Origin: Thiotrichales bacterium
Lineage (GTDB): Bacteria; Pseudomonadota; Gammaproteobacteria; Thiomicrospirales; Thiomicrospiraceae
DNA length: 10,235 nt
Reading direction: 5' to 3'
Assembly: GCA_014763835.1 (NCBI GenBank)
Contig: JACXUQ010000026.1
Location: 1-10,235 of the forward strand
Shown: positions 6,832-10,235 of the stretch, one piece after another
Layout of the letters: every line of letters begins with the position of its first letter
Numbering within the stretch: the stretch's first letter is position 1
Made by a program: the position numbers and the translations under genes
The notes under the pieces: generated by a model
What the model was told of the DNA's origin: nothing
Seen by the model: the letters and a program-made list of their open reading frames with translations, nothing else
The model's database searches: none

Positions 6832-8052
6832 TTATTTTTTATGAGAGACTTGGATTAACATTGCCGGTACTAATAACAATACCGTCAATGTCGCAACCCC
6901 AAGCGCCAGCATAGTAATCACACTCGCCTGCCAAACCAACGCTTGATCACTCCCTAGCAATACAGCCAATCCCAACAGTGTCACCCAGCTACTCAGCCAG
7001 ATAGGCCGAGCTACACTCGCCATTGCATAACGCACCGCCGACTCCTGATCCGCAAACACGCCGCGACGGGCGCGAACATAACGCGCAAAAAAATGGATGC
7101 CGTCATCAACAATCAACCCCATCGGCACCATCAACAACAGCAGAGAACTCACGCCGTCATCCGTCATGCTCTCAAACAACAACAGCGTCAAAAGCAGCGC
7201 CAATGCATTGGCCAACGTATTCAATAACGCAATCGAAAAACACCGCCAAAACACCCATAACAGCACGCCAATCACCAGCAGCATCCAGGAAAATTCGATC
7301 ACTAGCGCCAACAGTTCACGAGACTGCAGCAGCAAGACCACCAGCCCCGAAAGTGCCGCAGCGCTCACCCAAAAAATCCCCCGCGGATAACGCTGCAACC
7401 AACCCACCACAAACGCATACCCATGGCGGTCGGCACTATGGCCAACACGGAACTCCAATAGCCAACTCAGCAAAACCAACGGCAACAACGTTAGCGTAAT
7501 CAGATAACTGAATATAGCACCCAAAATCACCACCCAAGCGAGCTGCGAAAATTGCGGCTCATACCAAGCGGCTAACGCAAATCCCAGCAGCGTTGTGAAA
7601 TTGGACAGAAATATCGGGCTATTATTGAGCTTCAGCGCCTCCGCCAAGGCATCAAACTGAAACAATCCACGCGCCATCTCTCGCAGAACCGAAGAAAGGA
7701 TATGAATCATATTGCTGGTAATCAGCGCCATCAACACCACAAAACCCAGCAAACTGTTAGCATCCAACGTAATGCCAAACCAGCCTAACGCGCCCAACGT
7801 CAATAACAACACGACGGCGTTCAAGATCAACTGCAAAACCGCCGTTTTGAAGGAATCCAACAGATAGATAACGGCCAAACTCATCAACCCGATACTTGCG
7901 GCCAGCAAAAGCCCGTCCTTTCCGGCCACCTCGCTCTGCAGCATAAAGACCCCGCCGGAAAGCGCCAAACCGATCACGGCCAACAAAATCGACAAGAATG
8001 ACTTATTGTGTGCCATGATCTGCACCCAACTAAACGCCCAGTTTCCGTACAT
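6832..8052 (-). CDS. Compact MMPL/RND-like membrane protein without periplasmic domains
   Basis: This 406-residue protein is almost entirely hydrophobic, with about 12 helices in two six-helix halves: near 18-38, 47-64, 69-88, 100-119, 148-163, 171-199, then 223-242, 247-269, 272-293, 300-322, 350-366, 372-400. Each half has the MMPL/SSD pattern: helix 4, a cytoplasmic loop, a SNFTTLLGFAL- or SSWVTLLGLAV-type helix 5, and helix 6 ending LLP or LVP. Family proteins usually have some 700-900 residues because about 200 or more periplasmic residues follow helices 1 and 7; here those loops are only about 8 and 4 residues. The second half keeps the helix-4 acidic motif VDDGIHFFARY (315-325); the first half reads ITSNMIHI (111-118) with no acid. 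AAAGGA at 8058-8063 supports the start. Substrate and function are unknown; it could be a degenerate exporter or a component needing a separate periplasmic partner. Confidence 0.75.
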   Translation of the reverse strand: MYGNWAFSWVQIMAHNKSFLSILLAVIGLALSGGVFMLQSEVAGKDGLLLAASIGLMSLAVIYLLDSFKTAVLQLILNAVVLLLTLGALGWFGITLDANSLLGFVVLMALITSNMIHILSSVLREMARGLFQFDALAEALKLNNSPIFLSNFTTLLGFALAAWYEPQFSQLAWVVILGAIFSYLITLTLLPLVLLSWLLEFRVGHSADRHGYAFVVGWLQRYPRGIFWVSAAALSGLVVLLLQSRELLALVIEFSWMLLVIGVLLWVFWRCFSIALLNTLANALALLLTLLLFESMTDDGVSSLLLLMVPMGLIVDDGIHFFARYVRARRGVFADQESAVRYAMASVARPIWLSSWVTLLGLAVLLGSDQALVWQASVITMLALGVATLTVLLLVPAMLIQVSHKK

Positions 8053-8138
8053 AACGTTCCTTTACGCTATCAACAGCCCGCAAGATACCCGGCCTGTCCA
8101 CTTTTAAAAAAGATTTTAAAAATCCAAATGCGACAATT

Positions 8139-8155
8139 CCTTGCCATCGGCAAGG
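8139..8155. promoter_or_regulatory. Perfect 7-3-7 inverted repeat, operator candidate
   Basis: CCTTGCC (8139-8145), ATC, GGCAAGG (8149-8155) is a perfect 17-bp palindrome with GC-rich arms in an otherwise AT-rich spacer. It has no following T-tract, so it is not an intrinsic terminator. It covers the candidate -35 hexamer of mfd at 8141-8146 and lies between two divergent genes. Confidence 0.45.
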
Positions 8156-8171
8156 CACGCTAGTTTAAAAT
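8141..8171 (+). promoter_or_regulatory. mfd: Candidate promoter for mfd
   Basis: TTGCCA (8141-8146) differs from the -35 consensus at one base. Downstream, TTTAAA (8164-8169) lies at 17-nt spacing, or the better match TAAAAT (8166-8171) at 19 nt. The predicted start near 8178 would leave a leader of about 65 nt before the mfd ATG. Confidence 0.35.
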
Positions 8172-8244
8172 AACCGCCAATATCATTGGCATCTATGTAT
8201 TTCGGTGCAATGTTACCAAACTCAACCAGATTAGTTTTTTGCGC

Positions 8245-10235
8245 ATGAAATCCGCTTTCCCTCTTCTAGATCAGACACCGCTTCCCCTCAAAGGTCATCG
8301 CTCCTATTGGGGCAAACTCAATTCGGCCGAACAGTCGCTTGCCATTGCCCGTCAAAGTCAAGACAGCGACCGTCTCATCGTCATTATGACGGCAGACAGC
8401 CAGAGTGCCAGCCGCATCCGGGAAGAGCTGCGCTTTTTTCTAAACGACCAGACCATCCTCTCCTTTCCGGAATGGGAAACCCTGCCGTATGACCGTTTTT
8501 CACCGCATCAGGACCTGATTTCCGAGCGATTGAAAACCCTTTATCAGCTACCTGACACGCAAAAAGGCATTCTGATTCTGCCGGTTGCCACGTTACTGCA
8601 ACGCGTTGTGCCGCACCACTATATTCAAAAATTCACCTTTATGCTCGAAAAAGGCGACACGCTAAATGTAGAAGCCTTTGCCAAGAAACTCGAATCGGGC
8701 GGCTACCAGCGTGTCGGTCAGGTCATGGAACACGGCGAATTCGCAATCCGTGGCTCGATTATCGACCTCTTCCCGATGGGCAGCAAGCAGCCGTTCCGTC
8801 TCGACCTGTTTGACGACGAAATCGAAACCATCCGCAGTTTCGATGTGGAAACGCAGCGCTCTGTCGGGCAGATTGAGCGCATCCAGCTCTTGCCGGCCAA
8901 GGAATACGATTTCACCACCGACGGCATTGAACGCTTCCGCCAACAGTTCAAACTCGCCTTCGGCGACGAGCGACGCACCTGCCAGCTCTACCAGCAAGTC
9001 AGCGACGCCGAGGCGGTCGGCGGACTGGAATATTACCTGCCGCTATTCCACGACGAGCTTGCCACCCTGTTCGACTACTTCCCCGAACAGACCCTGTTTT
9101 TTGAATTCGACGACCTCGAAACGGCGGTCGAAGGTGTACGCCACGATTACGAAGAACGCTACCAGATTGGCCAGCACAATATCGACTACCCGATCCTGCG
9201 CCCCAACGACCTGATTCTGACGACCAGCGAGTTCTTTAGCGAACTCAAGCAGCACCACCGCATTACCCTGCAAAGCGCGCAGACCGACAAAACCACCCAT
9301 CTGTTCGATACGCTGACCCTGCCCGATTTGAGCGTGCAACCGCAAAGCGAATACCCGCTAGCACGTCTCAACGCCTTCTGCGACCAATACAAAGGGCGGA
9401 TTATCTACAGCGCTGAAACCACTGGACGCCGCGAAACCCTGCTGACCCTGCTGGGCAAGCACAAACAGCATCCGCAGATTGTCGCCGACTGGCAGGCGGC
9501 ACTGGAGAGCGACGCACGTTACAGCATCCTCGTCAGTCCGCTCGAAGAGTCCATCTACACCGCCAAACTGTGTGTCATCAGCGAAAGCCAGATTTTCGGC
9601 CAGACGGTCGTGCAAAAACGCCGCCGTAAACGCAAACACAGCGATTTCGACAGCGCCATCAGCAACCTCATCGAACTCGACATCGGCAGCCCGATCGTCC
9701 ATATCGACCACGGCGTCGGCCGCTACCAAGGTCTGCAAACCCTGGAAATCCAAGGCGAAGCACGCGAATTTCTGATGATCGAATACGCCGGCGAAGCCAA
9801 ACTCTATGTGCCGGTCACCTCTTTGCATCTGATCAGTCGCTATACCGGCGCCACGCCGGAAACCGCCCCGCTGCATAAACTCGGCAGCGACAAATGGGAA
9901 AAAGCCAAGCGCAAGGCCGCCGAGAAAGTCCATGATGTCGCCGCCGAACTGTTGGACATCTACGCGCAGCGCGAGGCACGCCCAGGTTATGCCTTCACCA
10001 CACCCGAAGACGCCTACCAGCGCTTTGCCGCGAGTTTCCCGTTCGAGGAAACCCCCGACCAGCAGGCCGCGATTGAAGCGGTGCTGGCAGACATGCACAA
10101 TAAACGCCCGATGGATCGACTGGTGTGCGGTGACGTTGGTTTCGGTAAGACCGAAGTCGCCATGCGTGCCGCCTTTATTGCCGCCTATGACGGCAAACAA
10201 GTCGCCGTGCTAGTACCCACCACTTTGCTTGCACA
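8245..10235 (+). CDS. mfd: Transcription-repair coupling factor Mfd, 3' end beyond the window
   Basis: Mfd removes RNA polymerase stalled at DNA lesions and recruits UvrA. The frame is open from the ATG at 8245 to the window end: 663 complete codons of about 1150 usual for the family. The UvrB-like N-terminal module shows WETLPYDRFSPHQD (77-90) and MEHGEFAIRGSIIDLFPMG (161-179). The RNA polymerase interaction domain follows, with HIDHGVGRYQG (486-496) and KLYVPVTSLHLISRY (519-533). The translocase begins with the Q-motif TPDQ (603-606) and Walker A GDVGFGKTE (629-637); Lys635 corresponds to E. coli Lys634. The later helicase motifs and the UvrA-masking C-terminal domain lie outside. No good Shine-Dalgarno sequence precedes the ATG, though the start aligns with the E. 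coli protein. No frameshift or internal stop was seen. Confidence 0.96.
   Translation, partial: MKSAFPLLDQTPLPLKGHRSYWGKLNSAEQSLAIARQSQDSDRLIVIMTADSQSASRIREELRFFLNDQTILSFPEWETLPYDRFSPHQDLISERLKTLYQLPDTQKGILILPVATLLQRVVPHHYIQKFTFMLEKGDTLNVEAFAKKLESGGYQRVGQVMEHGEFAIRGSIIDLFPMGSKQPFRLDLFDDEIETIRSFDVETQRSVGQIERIQLLPAKEYDFTTDGIERFRQQFKLAFGDERRTCQLYQQVSDAEAVGGLEYYLPLFHDELATLFDYFPEQTLFFEFDDLETAVEGVRHDYEERYQIGQHNIDYPILRPNDLILTTSEFFSELKQHHRITLQSAQTDKTTHLFDTLTLPDLSVQPQSEYPLARLNAFCDQYKGRIIYSAETTGRRETLLTLLGKHKQHPQIVADWQAALESDARYSILVSPLEESIYTAKLCVISESQIFGQTVVQKRRRKRKHSDFDSAISNLIELDIGSPIVHIDHGVGRYQGLQTLEIQGEAREFLMIEYAGEAKLYVPVTSLHLISRYTGATPETAPLHKLGSDKWEKAKRKAAEKVHDVAAELLDIYAQREARPGYAFTTPEDAYQRFAASFPFEETPDQQAAIEAVLADMHNKRPMDRLVCGDVGFGKTEVAMRAAFIAAYDGKQVAVLVPTTLLA

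Larger units (their letters stand above)
8053..8244. other. Divergent intergenic region between the MMPL-like gene and mfd
   Basis: This 192-nt region must hold promoters for both directions. It contains two TTTTAAAA blocks (8102-8109, 8114-8121), a perfect hairpin-forming palindrome (8139-8155), and a candidate plus-strand promoter (8141-8171). No coding sequence is supported here. No convincing minus-strand promoter could be picked out in the AT-rich part. Confidence 0.6.

Noticed and set aside
6832..8052. The MMPL-like gene as a truncated or frameshifted remnant
   Set aside because: Both halves are present in one frame with matching helix order, a ribosome binding site and normal ends. 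The missing parts are two separate internal domains, which a single truncation or frameshift would not explain.
8678..9214. 178-codon plus-strand open frame rich in Ser, Thr and Arg
   Set aside because: It is an out-of-frame reading of mfd with strong composition bias and no recognisable domain.
9358..10200. 280-codon minus-strand open frame at the right end
   Set aside because: It lies wholly antisense to mfd, whose plus-strand frame is uninterrupted and carries conserved Mfd motifs throughout.
1..10235. Mobile elements, CRISPR arrays, tRNA or rRNA genes
   Set aside because: No transposase or integrase motif, terminal repeats, regularly spaced repeats or cloverleaf-like sequence was seen. 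Gene content is housekeeping throughout.

Overview
The window looks like a core-genome segment of a sulfur-oxidising gammaproteobacterium, of the Thiomicrospira/Hydrogenovibrio/Thiomicrorhabdus type. The reasons are the gammaproteobacterial YheS, LolC/LolD and Mfd sequences next to a sulfide:quinone oxidoreductase very like the Acidithiobacillus ferrooxidans enzyme. The genus is inference; no rRNA or tRNA gene is present to settle it.

Layout, left to right. 1-249 is a leader region with a possible terminator for an upstream gene, then an extended -10 promoter covered by a perfect 7-5-7 inverted repeat. 250-462 (+) encodes a 70-residue DUF2892 inner-membrane protein. It converges on a large minus-strand cluster across a strong bidirectional terminator (481-517). 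The minus-strand cluster runs from 5126 down to 540: TRIC/UPF0126 membrane protein, lolC-like permease, lolD ATPase, and the ABC-F protein YheS, with gaps of 10, -8 and 7 nt. This looks like one operon. A second hairpin terminator (5210-5239) separates it from sqr (5266-6585, minus). Upstream of sqr is an AT-rich 246-nt gap and then a compact 12-TM MMPL/RND-like membrane protein (6832-8052, minus). That gene is divergent from mfd (+, from 8245), which runs off the right edge after 663 codons, just past its Walker A motif.

How the genes work together. LolC-like and LolD form the inner-membrane ABC machine that hands outer-membrane lipoproteins to LolA. No lolE follows, and the permease carries both LolC-like and LolE-like sequence features, so it may act as a LolF-type homodimer. 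YheS is a ribosome-associated ABC-F ATPase that shares the transcript. SQR feeds electrons from sulfide into the quinone pool. Mfd couples DNA repair to stalled transcription.

No mobile element, CRISPR array or obvious defence system was seen. The most unusual item is the MMPL-like protein, which keeps both six-helix halves but has almost none of the periplasmic domain normally present. The window is otherwise ordinary chromosome, with several regulatory-looking palindromes worth testing.
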